In this document: one piece after another, positions 34,484-44,029 of the stretch
Position numbering within the stretch: the stretch's first letter is position 1
Layout: each line of letters begins with the position of its first letter
Assembly (NCBI GenBank): GCA_029975055.1
Contig: JARKPU010000022.1
Span: 303,703-367,702, forward strand
Direction: 5' to 3'
Length of the DNA stretch: 64,000 nt
DNA from: Anaerolinea sp.
Lineage (GTDB): Bacteria > Chloroflexota > Anaerolineae > Anaerolineales > Anaerolineaceae
Translations under genes and position numbers: made by a program
The notes under the pieces: generated by a model
Told to the model about the DNA's origin: nothing
Database searches by the model: none
What the model saw: only the letters and a program-made list of their open reading frames with translations

Positions 34484-35755
34484 ATGCGGCGCATCCTGCA
34501 CACCTTCCAGCTGGCCATCACCAATGCTGCATTTCTGGCCCTGCTCCTGGTCACGCTGAGCCGCAGCGATGCCCTCCCCGCAGACAGCCTTGAGAAGATC
34601 CGCACCTTCACGCGCTGGAAGGAGTTTGATTACGTCGAGTGGACGCTCGATGCCCTGGCGCTCAAGAACGCCCAGGCCGGCCTCGGAGCGCCGCGCTACC
34701 TGGGCATCGGCGAACAACGCGATGCGGTCTATCGTTACCTCGAGCTGCTCGGGCAGATCGACCGCCTGAACTACTTCATCACGGTAGTTTACGCCGACCC
34801 GAACGTGAAGGACCCCGCCGCCGCCACCATCGAGCAGCGCCAGGCGCTGCGCAACGCGCGCGCCGAAGAAGCCCGCCTGGGCCCGCTGGCCGAAAGCATC
34901 TTCGAGGCGCAGCTCAGCTACATCCTCGAAGGGCTGGGCCTCACCACCGCCGGGCAGCCGCTGCCCCCCGTGCTCTACCGCGTCACCCCGCTGCCCTACG
35001 CGTTGATCGTCTCGCCGCGCGATAAAATCGAGCAAGAAGCCAACATCTCGCTCCTGCCGGGGCTTTCACTGGAAGAGCGCGTGGAGATCGAAAACTCGGT
35101 CACCCGCCAGCTAGACCGCTCTGCCCTGGTGGTCGGCATCGGCGGCGTGGGGGTTTACCCCACCATGGTGCAAAGCACCACCGATATCAACTGGCTGGCC
35201 GAGGTCGTCTCGCACGAGTGGACGCACAATTACCTGACGCTTCGCCCGCTGGGGATCAATTACGACACCTCGCCCGAGCTGCGCACGATCAACGAAACCA
35301 CCGCCAGCATCGTCGGCAAAGAGGTGGGCGCGCTGCTCATCCGGCGCTTTTACCCCGAAAAGGCCCCGCCCCCGCCGGTCGAAGAACCCCCCCGGCCCCC
35401 CCGGCCCGCCCAGCCTTCCGAACCGCCCGAGTTCGACTTCCGCAAGGAAATGCGCATCACGCGCGTGACGGCCGAAGAACTGCTCGCCCAGGGCAAGGTC
35501 GAAGCCGCCGAAGCCTATATGGAAGCGCGCCGCCAGTTCTTCTGGGACCACGGCTACCTGATCCGCAAACTCAACCAGGCCTATTTTGCCTTCTACGGCG
35601 CCTACAACGACTCGCCCGGCGGCGGAGCTTCCGGCGAAGACCCTGTCGGCCCGGCGGTGCAGGCGCTGCGCGCGCGCTCGGCTTCCCTGGCTGAGTTCTT
35701 GAACACCATCGCCCGGGTCACTTCATTCGACGAACTGAAACGGCTGGTGAATTAA
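34484..35755 (+). CDS. Putative gluzincin-like metalloprotease, membrane-attached
   Basis: About 423 residues. A hydrophobic N-terminus (LAITNAAFLALLLVTL) may be an uncleaved anchor or signal. The zinc motif HEWTH lies in EVVSHEWTHNYLTLRPLG, and a downstream NETTASIVGKEVG could supply the third Glu ligand, as in gluzincins. A Pro-rich stretch (PPPPVEEPPRPPRPAQPSEP) at about residues 295-315 is followed by a helical C-terminus. No named peptidase family was recognised with confidence. The -10 box position selects this start over one 27 nt upstream. It is convergent with the FmdB gene. Confidence 0.7.
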   Translation: MRRILHTFQLAITNAAFLALLLVTLSRSDALPADSLEKIRTFTRWKEFDYVEWTLDALALKNAQAGLGAPRYLGIGEQRDAVYRYLELLGQIDRLNYFITVVYADPNVKDPAAATIEQRQALRNARAEEARLGPLAESIFEAQLSYILEGLGLTTAGQPLPPVLYRVTPLPYALIVSPRDKIEQEANISLLPGLSLEERVEIENSVTRQLDRSALVVGIGGVGVYPTMVQSTTDINWLAEVVSHEWTHNYLTLRPLGINYDTSPELRTINETTASIVGKEVGALLIRRFYPEKAPPPPVEEPPRPPRPAQPSEPPEFDFRKEMRITRVTAEELLAQGKVEAAEAYMEARRQFFWDHGYLIRKLNQAYFAFYGAYNDSPGGGASGEDPVGPAVQALRARSASLAEFLNTIARVTSFDELKRLVN

Positions 35756-35764
35756 GAAAGAAAG

Positions 35765-36190
35765 CTAGAAATCATCCTCTCCCAGGCCGCCCATATCCCC
35801 CATCCCGCCCATGCCGCCCATCTCGCCGCCGCCCTCGGCCAGTTCGGGCATATCGCGTTCGATCGACTCGGGGTCCTGCCCCGATTCGAGCCGGTTCACC
35901 ACTTCGTCGAACTCGGGGCCCATATCTTCGCCCGTCTCGCGGCTCATCTCGCGCATCATGCGCCCGAGGGCTTTGGGGTCGTCCTCCAGCCCGGCCAGGC
36001 GGGAAGGATCGGCCATGCTCTCCAGGCGGCTCTCATCCGAGCGGGCCACGCGCACCTTGTTGATGCGCCGCTGGACGTTCGTGCTCTGGCAGTGCGGGCA
36101 GATGGCAGGCTTTTTGCCGTACTCGGCAAAGGTGAAGAAGGCGGTAAACCGCCGGCGGCAATCCAGGCAGCGGTAATCGTAATAAGGCAT
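35765..36190 (-). CDS. FmdB-family zinc ribbon protein
   Basis: A 141-residue protein. The zinc ribbon begins at once: MPYYDYRCLDC (Cys8, Cys11) and later AICPHC. A charged helical middle (MMREMSRETGEDMGPEFDEV) follows, then a Gly/Met-rich end (GGMGGMGDMGGLGEDDF). FmdB proteins were named as regulators of formamidase genes, but most are uncharacterised. The ATG at 36190 begins the conserved domain; codons before it do not match the family. It is next to gmk in divergent order. Confidence 0.85.
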   Translation of the reverse strand: MPYYDYRCLDCRRRFTAFFTFAEYGKKPAICPHCQSTNVQRRINKVRVARSDESRLESMADPSRLAGLEDDPKALGRMMREMSRETGEDMGPEFDEVVNRLESGQDPESIERDMPELAEGGGEMGGMGGMGDMGGLGEDDF

Positions 36191-36337
36191 GCTCACTCTC
36201 CAGGGTCTTCTTGTCCGCGCGTCCGGCGGCCCACAGGCCAGGCAGACGGCCGATTCGCCAGCCGGGCGCCTTTTCAATTATAATCAGACCATCCAATCTA
36301 CTCAAGAAGAGAAGAAAGCAGCCACATTGTGATCGTG

Positions 36338-36964
36338 ATGGAACAAGAGACCCTCTCCTTCGACGTGTACCACCCCCAGCCTTTGATGATCGTCATCTCC
36401 GGGCCTTCCGGCGTCGGCAAAGACGCCGTGGTGAAGGCCATGCAGGCGCGCGGCCTGCCCATCCACTTCGTCGTCACCATGACGAGCCGCGCCCCGCGCG
36501 AAGATGAGGTGCACGGCGTGGATTACTTCTTCACCTCCCGCGAGAACTTCGAGGCAATGATCCGCCAGAACGAGTTCATCGAGTACGCGATGGTCTATCA
36601 GGATTACAAAGGCGTGCCAAAGCCGCAAATTCGCGAGGCGCTGGCCAGCGGCCTGGATGTGCTCCTGCGCGTGGATGTGCAGGGGGCCGCCGCGCTCAAA
36701 AAGCTTTGCCCCGAGGCGCTGCTGATCTTCCTCATCCCCGATAACCAGGAAGAATGGCTGGAGCGCCTGTGCAACCGCAGGACCGAAACGCCCGAAAGCC
36801 TGGCCCTGCGGGTGAGCACCGCGCGCGAAGAGATGAAACAACTGCCCAACTTCGATTACGTGGTGGTCAATGCGCAGCACCGCCTGGACGAAGCCGTGGA
36901 TACCATCGTGGATATCATCAACGCCGAGCACCACCGCGTGCACCCGCGCAGGATCTGCCTGTGA
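36338..36964 (+). CDS. gmk: Guanylate kinase
   Basis: About 208 residues. The P-loop is VISGPSGVGKDAVVKAMQ, and the GMP-binding segment includes MTSRAPREDEVHGVDYFF and EYAMVYQDYKGVPKPQI. It phosphorylates GMP to GDP with ATP, an essential step. Lys of the common GVGKST loop is present, with DA replacing ST. The start is either ATG 36338 or GTG 36329, and neither has a clear Shine-Dalgarno. Its stop overlaps the rhomboid start (GTGA), so the two are coupled. Confidence 0.95.
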   Translation: MEQETLSFDVYHPQPLMIVISGPSGVGKDAVVKAMQARGLPIHFVVTMTSRAPREDEVHGVDYFFTSRENFEAMIRQNEFIEYAMVYQDYKGVPKPQIREALASGLDVLLRVDVQGAAALKKLCPEALLIFLIPDNQEEWLERLCNRRTETPESLALRVSTAREEMKQLPNFDYVVVNAQHRLDEAVDTIVDIINAEHHRVHPRRICL

Positions 36965-37746
36965 GCCTGCCGCCCTTCCCCTCCAGGCCCGAAGATACGG
37001 AGCCGCAAGGCCCGGTTGAAATCGGCCAGGTGCAGCCCGTGCGCGTGGAAGTGCGCCTGCCGAACGCGCGTCCGGTGGTCACGTATGTGCTCCTGGGCGT
37101 GACGATCGTGGTCTTCTTGCTGCAAATGGCCGGCGAATACCTGCTCGGCGGCGATTTTTTGATCGCCTACGGCGCCAAGGTCAACGAACTCATCCGCCAG
37201 GGGCAGCTGTGGCGCTTCTTCACCCCGGCGCTGCTGCACGTGAGCATTGCGCACATCGCCTTCAACATGTACGCGCTCTATTCGATCGGTTCCGGCCTCG
37301 AACGCCACTACGGGCACGCGCGCTTCTTCCTGCTCTATGTGCTGGGGGCGTTTGCGGGCAACCTGGCCTCGTTCATCCTCTCGGCCAGCCCATCGGCGGG
37401 GGCTTCCACGGCGCTCTTCGGGCTGGTGGCCGCCGAGGCGGTTTTCATCTTCCAGAACCGGCGCATCTTCGGCAAGAATTCGGCGCGCATGCTGGGCAAC
37501 CTGCTCTTCATCATCGTCATCAACCTGGGGCTGGGCCTTTCGCCGGGCATTGATAACTGGGGCCACCTGGGCGGCTTGGTCGGCGGGGCGGTTTTCGCCT
37601 GGCTTGCCGGGCCGAAGATGGAAATCGGCGGTGTCTACCCCAGCCTGCACCTGGAAGACAGGCGCGACCCGCTGCTCGTCTGGACGGTAGCCGCCCTCGA
37701 AGGCCTCGCGCTGGCCGCCGTGGCCGCTGTGGCAATACTGCGCTAA
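36961..37746 (+). CDS. Rhomboid family intramembrane serine protease
   Basis: A 261-residue protein whose GTG start overlaps the gmk stop. Six to seven membrane helices follow a 40-residue N-terminal tail. Catalytic parts are the HVSIAHIAFNMYALYSIGSG helix, with the His/Asn of the HxxxN type, the Ser nucleophile in GASTALFGLVAAE, and the catalytic His in NWGHLGGLVGG. It cuts transmembrane substrates within the bilayer. The substrates are unknown. A strong terminator follows. Confidence 0.92.
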   Translation: MSLPPFPSRPEDTEPQGPVEIGQVQPVRVEVRLPNARPVVTYVLLGVTIVVFLLQMAGEYLLGGDFLIAYGAKVNELIRQGQLWRFFTPALLHVSIAHIAFNMYALYSIGSGLERHYGHARFFLLYVLGAFAGNLASFILSASPSAGASTALFGLVAAEAVFIFQNRRIFGKNSARMLGNLLFIIVINLGLGLSPGIDNWGHLGGLVGGAVFAWLAGPKMEIGGVYPSLHLEDRRDPLLVWTVAALEGLALAAVAAVAILR

Positions 37747-37757
37747 GAAACAGGGAA

Positions 37758-37832
37758 GAGAGGGTTGCGGCGCTTCCCGTGCCGCAACCCTCTCTTTCGA
37801 TGTTCTTTCCCCCGCCCCTTGAGGGGCGGGGG
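37758..37832. terminator. Bidirectional terminator plus GC-rich hairpin
   Basis: GAGAGGGTTGCGG pairs with CCGCAACCCTCTC (37758-37770 and 37782-37794), followed by TTTC. A second perfect hairpin follows, CCCCCGCCCC-TTGA-GGGGCGGGGG (37809-37832). They lie between the convergent rhomboid and alpha-2-macroglobulin genes. Confidence 0.8.
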
Positions 37833-37849
37833 CAATGGGGGCGGGGTGG

Positions 37850-40800
37850 TTATTTAATCTTCAGCACGCTCCCGGCGCTGCGCCCCTCCACCTCGGGGAA
37901 GTAATACTGCCAGGCATGCGCCGGCATCACCTGAAACTCTCCCGCCAGCACCGGCGAGAGCCGGTAGGTGAGCGTGTAAGTGCCCGCCGGCAGGTACGGC
38001 GCGATCCACCTCACATGGTCGTCAAAGATGCGCGCCGCGCCAAAGCGCCACCAGCCCCAGCCGCCCCTGAAGGGGTCTTGCGGGTCGAACTGCTGGTCGG
38101 GCGGCAGGTCGGTGTTCACAAAGCCCTGGCGGCTGGTCTTCAAATTCGGGTCGATCACCTCCGCCCCGGAGGGGATGGCGTCTTCCACCACTACGTAATA
38201 CATATCTTTCGGCAGGGTCACCGTCAGGCGCACCACCAGGCCGCCGGCGCTGCCCAGCTCGGCTTCCGTCACCGGGGTGCATTCCACAGCGCGGCAGTCT
38301 AACCCGCCGGTGAAGTACTCGCGCTGGATATACAACCCGCTGGACATGGCCGGGGCGTCGCCCGCGGGGCGGCTCACCTGCAGGTAAGCGCGGTAATACA
38401 GGCGCCCGTCGCCCGGCTCGCGCTTGATCCTCAGCGAATTGGGGCCTTCGGCGTTCAACTGGCTGAGCGGCACCACCGCCGTCACCGGGTTGAGCGCGCC
38501 CTGCGGGCCTTCGGCGCTTCCGCTGGCCATGATGGCCCCGTTGAGCGTGGCCTGGTAGGTGTAACTGGCCTGCAGGTCGCCCGTCGATTTGAGCGCCTGG
38601 CTGAGCGCCAGCAGCACCCAGGCTGAGTCGTAAGATGAATTCCAGCAGCCGTTGGGCCGCCGGTGCAGCACCATGTAGCGCACCGCATCGGTCAGCAGTG
38701 GCGAGGCCGGGTCGATGGTGGCGATGGCTTGCGTCACCACGGCCGTCGTGTAAACGGGCGTGCTCCAGTTCTGCCAATCTTCCACCGCCGGCTGCCAGCT
38801 CGCGCCGGTGGCGCTGCGATCGGCCAGGCCGGCCAGGTCAGAGACCAGCGTCCTGGCGCGCTCGTCGCCGGGGGCAAAGCCTTCCAGCGCCAGCGCCAGC
38901 AGCCCCTTGCCCGCCGGGCTGAGCTTCTCGCGCCACTCATAGAGCGCGCCCGGGTCGGGCACCGAACCCGATTGCTGCAGGGCGTAATAGAAGAGCGCCT
39001 GCTGCTCCACCTCGGCGTTCTTCATCGTCGCGGCGGGGGTTTGCAGCCCGGAGAGGACAAACTGCTGCGCGCGCCGGAGGGCATCGGGGTTGACGAAGAA
39101 ATCGGCTTTGGCGGCCTGGCTGAGCGCCAGCAGCGCGTAAGCCGAGAGGCGCAGGTCGCTTTGCCCGCCGTCGAAGCCCCAATTCCACCCGCCGTCGTAG
39201 GCCTGCAGTTGGAGCAGGCGGCGCAGATCGGTGCGGATGTTGGCCTGCAGGGTAGATTGCAGGTCGGGGGCATCAAGGTTGAAGTCTTTCAGCGCGCGGT
39301 ATGCCGCGGCGTTGGCCATCAGGCGCGAGATCACCGGCTCGGCGAAGTCGTCCGGGAAGGTTTCCAGCGCCTCCAGCCCGCGCAGCACCGTCGCCGCCAG
39401 CGAGGGGGTCAACTCCAGGCGCAGTTCGCCGCCGGTCGGCGTGAAGCTGCGCGGCAGGCTGACGACCTCCAGGCGCTCGCCTCCCTCGGCCAGCAGCCCG
39501 GCCGTGCCAAAGGTCTGCGGGGCGGTATAGCTCAGCACCGGCAGCGCGCCGCGTTCGGTGTGGGTGATGTCTTCCAGGTCGCCGGCCTGGACGCGGAAGA
39601 CGGGGTCCACCGCAGGGCCGTCTTGCACCGTGGCGTTCCAGTCCACGCGCACGCGCCCGTTGGCGGGCACCTCCACCGATTGAACGGCCGAGGCGGGGTT
39701 GTCCAGCGTCAGGCCGGGGGCTTCCAGGCTCACATCCGCCGAAAGCGCCCCGCCGGTGTTATTCTGCACGATCGCGCCGAGCTGGATATGATCTCCCGCC
39801 ACCAAAAAGCGCGGCGCCACCGGGCGGATGAGCAGCGGCTTGGTGGCGATGATCTCCACGCGTGCCTCGCCGGCCAGCGTATCGCCGGTTAACCCGCGCA
39901 CATCGGCCACCCAGGTGGTCAGGTTATCGGGCAGCCGCAGGGTCAACTCGGCCCGCCCGTCGGCGTTGGTCTCGATCGAGGGGTACCAGGCGGCCGTGTC
40001 TTTGAACTCGGTGCGCTCGCCCGGGTTGGCGGCCAGATCACCGCCGCCCCCGCCGCCGCGCCCGCCCGCCAGCGCGGTCACCAGCCGGCTGGCCGAGGCC
40101 GTCAGGTCCATGCCGGTCTGCACGGCCAGGTTCTGCGGGCCGTAGAAGGCCTCGAAGATATCCGGCGAGTTGGGGTCGGCCAGCGCCAGCGCGGCTTTAT
40201 CCACCAGCGCCAGCGAGAACTCTCCCTGCACGGGCCGCCCGCTTGCATCCTGCGCCAACAGGCTGAGCTTCACCTCCTGGCCCGGCCCGGCCTGGGGCGG
40301 GTCGAAGGCCGCCTCCACCGAAAGCCGCAGCGCGGCGGGGTCCACCTTCAACTGGAGATACCCCAGGCGGAAATCCGGCTGGCCTTTCTCATTCTTGCCG
40401 AGCAGGATCACCGAAACATACACATTCGGCGCATCGATCGCTTCGATCGGCAGCTCGAACTCCTCCAGCGCCGCGCTCACCTGCCGGACGTAGGTGCGCA
40501 TCACGCGGCTGCGTTCCACGCTCACCAGCGCCAGCGCGCCGCCCGCAAACGGGTTGGGGATGCGGATCTTCGCCGCCTGCCCAGGTTTATATTCGGCGGC
40601 GTCGGCCTCCAGCCGCAAGCGCTGGTTCGAGAGCTTCGGCCAGGGCGCCATGCCCGGCCCCATCGCCCAGATCAACAGCTCGCTCACGGCCCCCTCGCCC
40701 GAGACGCTCAACTGGTAGGTTCCGCCATCCGGCGGGGTAAAGGCCACCCGCGCCTGCCCAAGGCCGTCGGTGGTCAGGTTGGCGCTGCCGATCTCCGTCA

Positions 40801-43800
40801 ACACCTTCTTGAAGGCCGGGTAGCCATACGGCGAGGTATCATCGCCCTCCTGCACCCATTCCACCCGGCTGAAGACCGCCAGCAGGTCGTGCGCTCCGGC
40901 GGGTTGGTCTTCCCAATCGAGGGTCTGGATGGTGAAGCCCTGCTCCTCTCCGGCCTGGGCAGACCACGAATCGGCGCGCAGGCCGATGTAGAAGCTGGCC
41001 GGGTGCAGCTCGGCCTCGGCGCGCACGCTCACCGGCCGGTTGCTCTCATCCATCGCCGAAACTTCCAGCACCAGCGTGCGGCGGCCGGTGAAGCCCATAT
41101 CAACCAGCGTCTGCGCGGGGATATCGATCACCAGCCTGCCGTCGGCGCCCGTCTGGGCCTGGCCCTGGGCGATGAACTGCCCCATCCCGGGAGCGAACTG
41201 GTCGGGCGGGTAAAGCCACGAGTCATCATACGCGCCCACCTGCATCCCGCCGGGGAGGTAGATAAAATCGGGGCGGCTGTAGAGGTTCCAGCTCACCGGC
41301 AGGTCGCTCACCGGCGCGCCGAAGTAATACGCCGCCGAGATGCTCGCCGAGAGCCCCTCGCCAAGCTGGTAATCGGTTTTAGCAAAGGCCGCCTGCAGGT
41401 CGAACTCCGGCTTGCGGTAACTGGCCACCTGGAAGGAGAGGCTGGCGCTCAGTTCGAGCAGGTCGATCGAGTAATACCCCGGCTGCGCATCGGCGGGCAG
41501 GTCAAACGAGCCGCTGACCGCGCCGTAGCCCGAAACCGGCAGGTTCAGCGTGGTGAGCGGCTGCTGCTCGGCCATCGTCGGGTCGTAGGGCGGCATGACG
41601 CGCACATCCACCGCGCTCAGGTCGAGCGCAGAGTAGCGCCCGTTATCCTTCTCGCGCAGCACGGCCTTGAAGTTCACCGTCTGCCCGGGCCGGTAGATCA
41701 GCCGGTCGGTGTAGAGATACACAAAGCGCGGGTCGGGCTGGTAATCGAACGGCATGCCTGTTTCCCAGGCGCTGGTGCCCTGGCTCATCAGGGAGGAGAC
41801 GAAGCCAAACTGCGCATCTCCGGGCTGGCCGGCCACGGCATGCACGCCCTCGTAGATATCGTTGCGCTCCGGCAGGTCCACGCTGCAAATGCCGTCGGCA
41901 TTGGTGATGCACGCGCCGAGGTCCGGCGTGGTGAAGCTCAGCAGACGGATGCGCAGCCCGGCTGCCGGGCGGTTCTGCGCCAGGTCCACCGCCCAAACCA
42001 CTGCCTGGCTGCGGCTGAGCTTGATCGTCAGGTGGATGCTGCTGGCGACGAGCAGGTACGAGCGGTTCGAGCTCTCGTCCAGGCCGGGGGCGTTGACGGT
42101 GAGCGAATACAGCCCGGGCGCCAGGCCCGCGCCGGAAGGGTCGAGCCGGATGCGCGCGCCGGTCGAGCGATCGGCCGGGGCGGAGAAGGTCTCCGTCCAG
42201 CTCCTGACCGCCGAGCCTGCCGGGCCGGGCTGCCCGGAGCCAAACGAAGCGATGAATTCATCCAGCGTCAGGCTGGCGCGCCTGAGCTGCGCCTGGGCCA
42301 GGTTGGTGACGCGCACGTCCAGGCCCGTCTCGCCGGCGGGGATGAAGAAGGCCGGCGCGCCCGCCTGCGCCAGCGGGATGACGAGCTGCGGCGGGGGCGT
42401 TTCGGTGCGCACCTGTAGGCTCACCGGCTGGCCCAGCGTGCCGCCCCAGCGGTCTTGCAAACCCGCCGCCAGGGTGACGGTGTAGGTGGTGGAGGGCTGG
42501 AACGAGCCGTCCAGCGTCAACGTGTACATATCGTAGGTGTTGGAAACGCGCAACCCGCTCACTGCCGGTTCAACAGTGACCAAAGCGGCAAGGTCCTGCT
42601 GCTTTGCGAGCGGGGCCGTCAGGGTGATCATGTAATAGCCCTGGCCGAAGTTGGCGTTCATCAACTTGCCTGCCGGCGGCGTGGTAGATTCCACCCCCAG
42701 GGCGGGCGTCGAGCGGTGCGAGAAGCTCGTTTCCACGCCGATCGGCGCGCCGCCCAGGCTGCGCGCCCCGGGCTTTACCACCACGTCATAGAGCACGCCG
42801 CGCTCCAGCAGCCCCTGCGGCTGGAGCGTGACCGTGACGCCCTTTTCGTCCCATTCGTACTTCAACGGCACGCCCGCGCCGCCCTCCGGGACAAGGCTCA
42901 GGTTCTGCTCCACGCTGGCGGTGTCCATCGGCTGGTTGAAGGTCACCTTCACCTTGCCGTCCAGCTCCAGGCGGTCGTTCTCGCCAAACATCACCGCGCT
43001 CACCGCGGGCAGCGCGGTGGTGAAGGTCCAATCCTGCGGCTCCAGCCCTTCCAGGGTGAGCGGCACGCCATCCGATGAGACCAGGGCCGGGTCGAGCGCC
43101 ACGCGATATTCCACGCCGCCCGCCAGGGCCGGCTGCGGGTAGAAGATATAAGTGGAGGTGTTGAGCCACTCGCCGCGCCCGGCAGCCTCGGGCTGCAAGG
43201 TGAAGGCGCCCGGCTGCGCGGCGGGGTCGGCGCCCAGCGGCACCACCGGCCGGTTGAAGGTGACCACCACGGCCGAGGACGGGTTGGCTTCGGCCGTCCC
43301 CGGTTTGGGCAGCCGCTCGGAGACGCGCAAACTATCGGCCACCTGGAAGCGCAGCTCCACCGGCTCGGGCAGGGCCTGCCCGTTGACGGCTTTGGCCGCG
43401 GAGGTCAACAGCACTTCGATCTGCGCACCCGCCGGGAAGGGTTGGCCGGGGGTGAAGCGCACCGTGGCGTCATCCAGCCACTCGAAGCTCCCCACCAGGG
43501 CGGGCTGCCCCTGCAGGGCCGCTTCCACCGTTGCTCGCTGCATAGCCTGGTTGAAGAAAAAGGTCAGCGCCGCGCCGGGAGCGATCTCGCTGCCCGCGGG
43601 CGGGTCGGTCTCCACCAGCGCAGGGGGCAGTTCTTCCTGCCGGAGGGGCTTTTCCGCGCCGCCCGAAGGGGCCGAGGTGGGCTGCGGCGGCGTGGTGGGC
43701 GTGGGCTTTGCCCCGCCGATGGCCGGCAGGGTGCAGGCCAGGCTGGCGAGCAGGAGAATCGACAAAACAACGGTTAACCGGCGGCGGGCCGGGGCCGGAC

Positions 43801-43813
43801 GGGTGGGGTTCAT
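37850..43813 (-). CDS. Alpha-2-macroglobulin family lipoprotein-like protein without thioester motif
   Basis: A 1987-residue secreted protein. A lipobox-like SLAC ends the signal at about residue 27. Several Ig-like and SbsA-like domains follow (residues 60-460), then MG-type domains (to about 1270). The alpha-2-macroglobulin core has AAWYPSIETNADGRAELTLR near 1330, and a helical thioester-type domain lies near 1500-1750. In bacterial relatives the thioester is CxEQ; here the matching place reads ETFPDDFAEPVISRL, so Cys and Gln are absent. It could still trap proteases mechanically, or act as a surface scaffold. AAGGAG precedes the ATG, with a TATAAT at 43849-43854. It is not near a penicillin-binding protein gene, unlike the enterobacterial case. 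Confidence 0.88.
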   Translation of the reverse strand: MNPTRPAPARRRLTVVLSILLLASLACTLPAIGGAKPTPTTPPQPTSAPSGGAEKPLRQEELPPALVETDPPAGSEIAPGAALTFFFNQAMQRATVEAALQGQPALVGSFEWLDDATVRFTPGQPFPAGAQIEVLLTSAAKAVNGQALPEPVELRFQVADSLRVSERLPKPGTAEANPSSAVVVTFNRPVVPLGADPAAQPGAFTLQPEAAGRGEWLNTSTYIFYPQPALAGGVEYRVALDPALVSSDGVPLTLEGLEPQDWTFTTALPAVSAVMFGENDRLELDGKVKVTFNQPMDTASVEQNLSLVPEGGAGVPLKYEWDEKGVTVTLQPQGLLERGVLYDVVVKPGARSLGGAPIGVETSFSHRSTPALGVESTTPPAGKLMNANFGQGYYMITLTAPLAKQQDLAALVTVEPAVSGLRVSNTYDMYTLTLDGSFQPSTTYTVTLAAGLQDRWGGTLGQPVSLQVRTETPPPQLVIPLAQAGAPAFFIPAGETGLDVRVTNLAQAQLRRASLTLDEFIASFGSGQPGPAGSAVRSWTETFSAPADRSTGARIRLDPSGAGLAPGLYSLTVNAPGLDESSNRSYLLVASSIHLTIKLSRSQAVVWAVDLAQNRPAAGLRIRLLSFTTPDLGACITNADGICSVDLPERNDIYEGVHAVAGQPGDAQFGFVSSLMSQGTSAWETGMPFDYQPDPRFVYLYTDRLIYRPGQTVNFKAVLREKDNGRYSALDLSAVDVRVMPPYDPTMAEQQPLTTLNLPVSGYGAVSGSFDLPADAQPGYYSIDLLELSASLSFQVASYRKPEFDLQAAFAKTDYQLGEGLSASISAAYYFGAPVSDLPVSWNLYSRPDFIYLPGGMQVGAYDDSWLYPPDQFAPGMGQFIAQGQAQTGADGRLVIDIPAQTLVDMGFTGRRTLVLEVSAMDESNRPVSVRAEAELHPASFYIGLRADSWSAQAGEEQGFTIQTLDWEDQPAGAHDLLAVFSRVEWVQEGDDTSPYGYPAFKKVLTEIGSANLTTDGLGQARVAFTPPDGGTYQLSVSGEGAVSELLIWAMGPGMAPWPKLSNQRLRLEADAAEYKPGQAAKIRIPNPFAGGALALVSVERSRVMRTYVRQVSAALEEFELPIEAIDAPNVYVSVILLGKNEKGQPDFRLGYLQLKVDPAALRLSVEAAFDPPQAGPGQEVKLSLLAQDASGRPVQGEFSLALVDKAALALADPNSPDIFEAFYGPQNLAVQTGMDLTASASRLVTALAGGRGGGGGGDLAANPGERTEFKDTAAWYPSIETNADGRAELTLRLPDNLTTWVADVRGLTGDTLAGEARVEIIATKPLLIRPVAPRFLVAGDHIQLGAIVQNNTGGALSADVSLEAPGLTLDNPASAVQSVEVPANGRVRVDWNATVQDGPAVDPVFRVQAGDLEDITHTERGALPVLSYTAPQTFGTAGLLAEGGERLEVVSLPRSFTPTGGELRLELTPSLAATVLRGLEALETFPDDFAEPVISRLMANAAAYRALKDFNLDAPDLQSTLQANIRTDLRRLLQLQAYDGGWNWGFDGGQSDLRLSAYALLALSQAAKADFFVNPDALRRAQQFVLSGLQTPAATMKNAEVEQQALFYYALQQSGSVPDPGALYEWREKLSPAGKGLLALALEGFAPGDERARTLVSDLAGLADRSATGASWQPAVEDWQNWSTPVYTTAVVTQAIATIDPASPLLTDAVRYMVLHRRPNGCWNSSYDSAWVLLALSQALKSTGDLQASYTYQATLNGAIMASGSAEGPQGALNPVTAVVPLSQLNAEGPNSLRIKREPGDGRLYYRAYLQVSRPAGDAPAMSSGLYIQREYFTGGLDCRAVECTPVTEAELGSAGGLVVRLTVTLPKDMYYVVVEDAIPSGAEVIDPNLKTSRQGFVNTDLPPDQQFDPQDPFRGGWGWWRFGAARIFDDHVRWIAPYLPAGTYTLTYRLSPVLAGEFQVMPAHAWQYYFPEVEGRSAGSVLKIK

Positions 43814-43848
43814 GAGCGCTCCTTGCAGCGAACCAAAGGCATACCTTG

Positions 43849-43854
43849 ATTATA
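43849..43854 (-). promoter_or_regulatory. Candidate -10 box of the alpha-2-macroglobulin gene
   Basis: On the minus strand, TTGTATAATCAAGG carries TATAAT about 35 nt before the ATG. A divergent TACAAT (43994-43999) probably serves the YhcH gene. The 215-nt region between the two genes shows nothing else. Confidence 0.5.
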
Positions 43855-44029
43855 CAACGCGCAGGAGGGCAGGTTTGTTCCCCGAGGAGGGACAACGAGA
43901 TGATGAGAGAAGAGTCGACGAAAAAGGCAAACCGTTCTTCACTCCTCGTCGCATTGGAATCCGCGCACGGGTGGCCAATGCCGTAATCTCGGATACAATA
44001 ACAATCAAACCCATTGCCGAGGTAACCGC

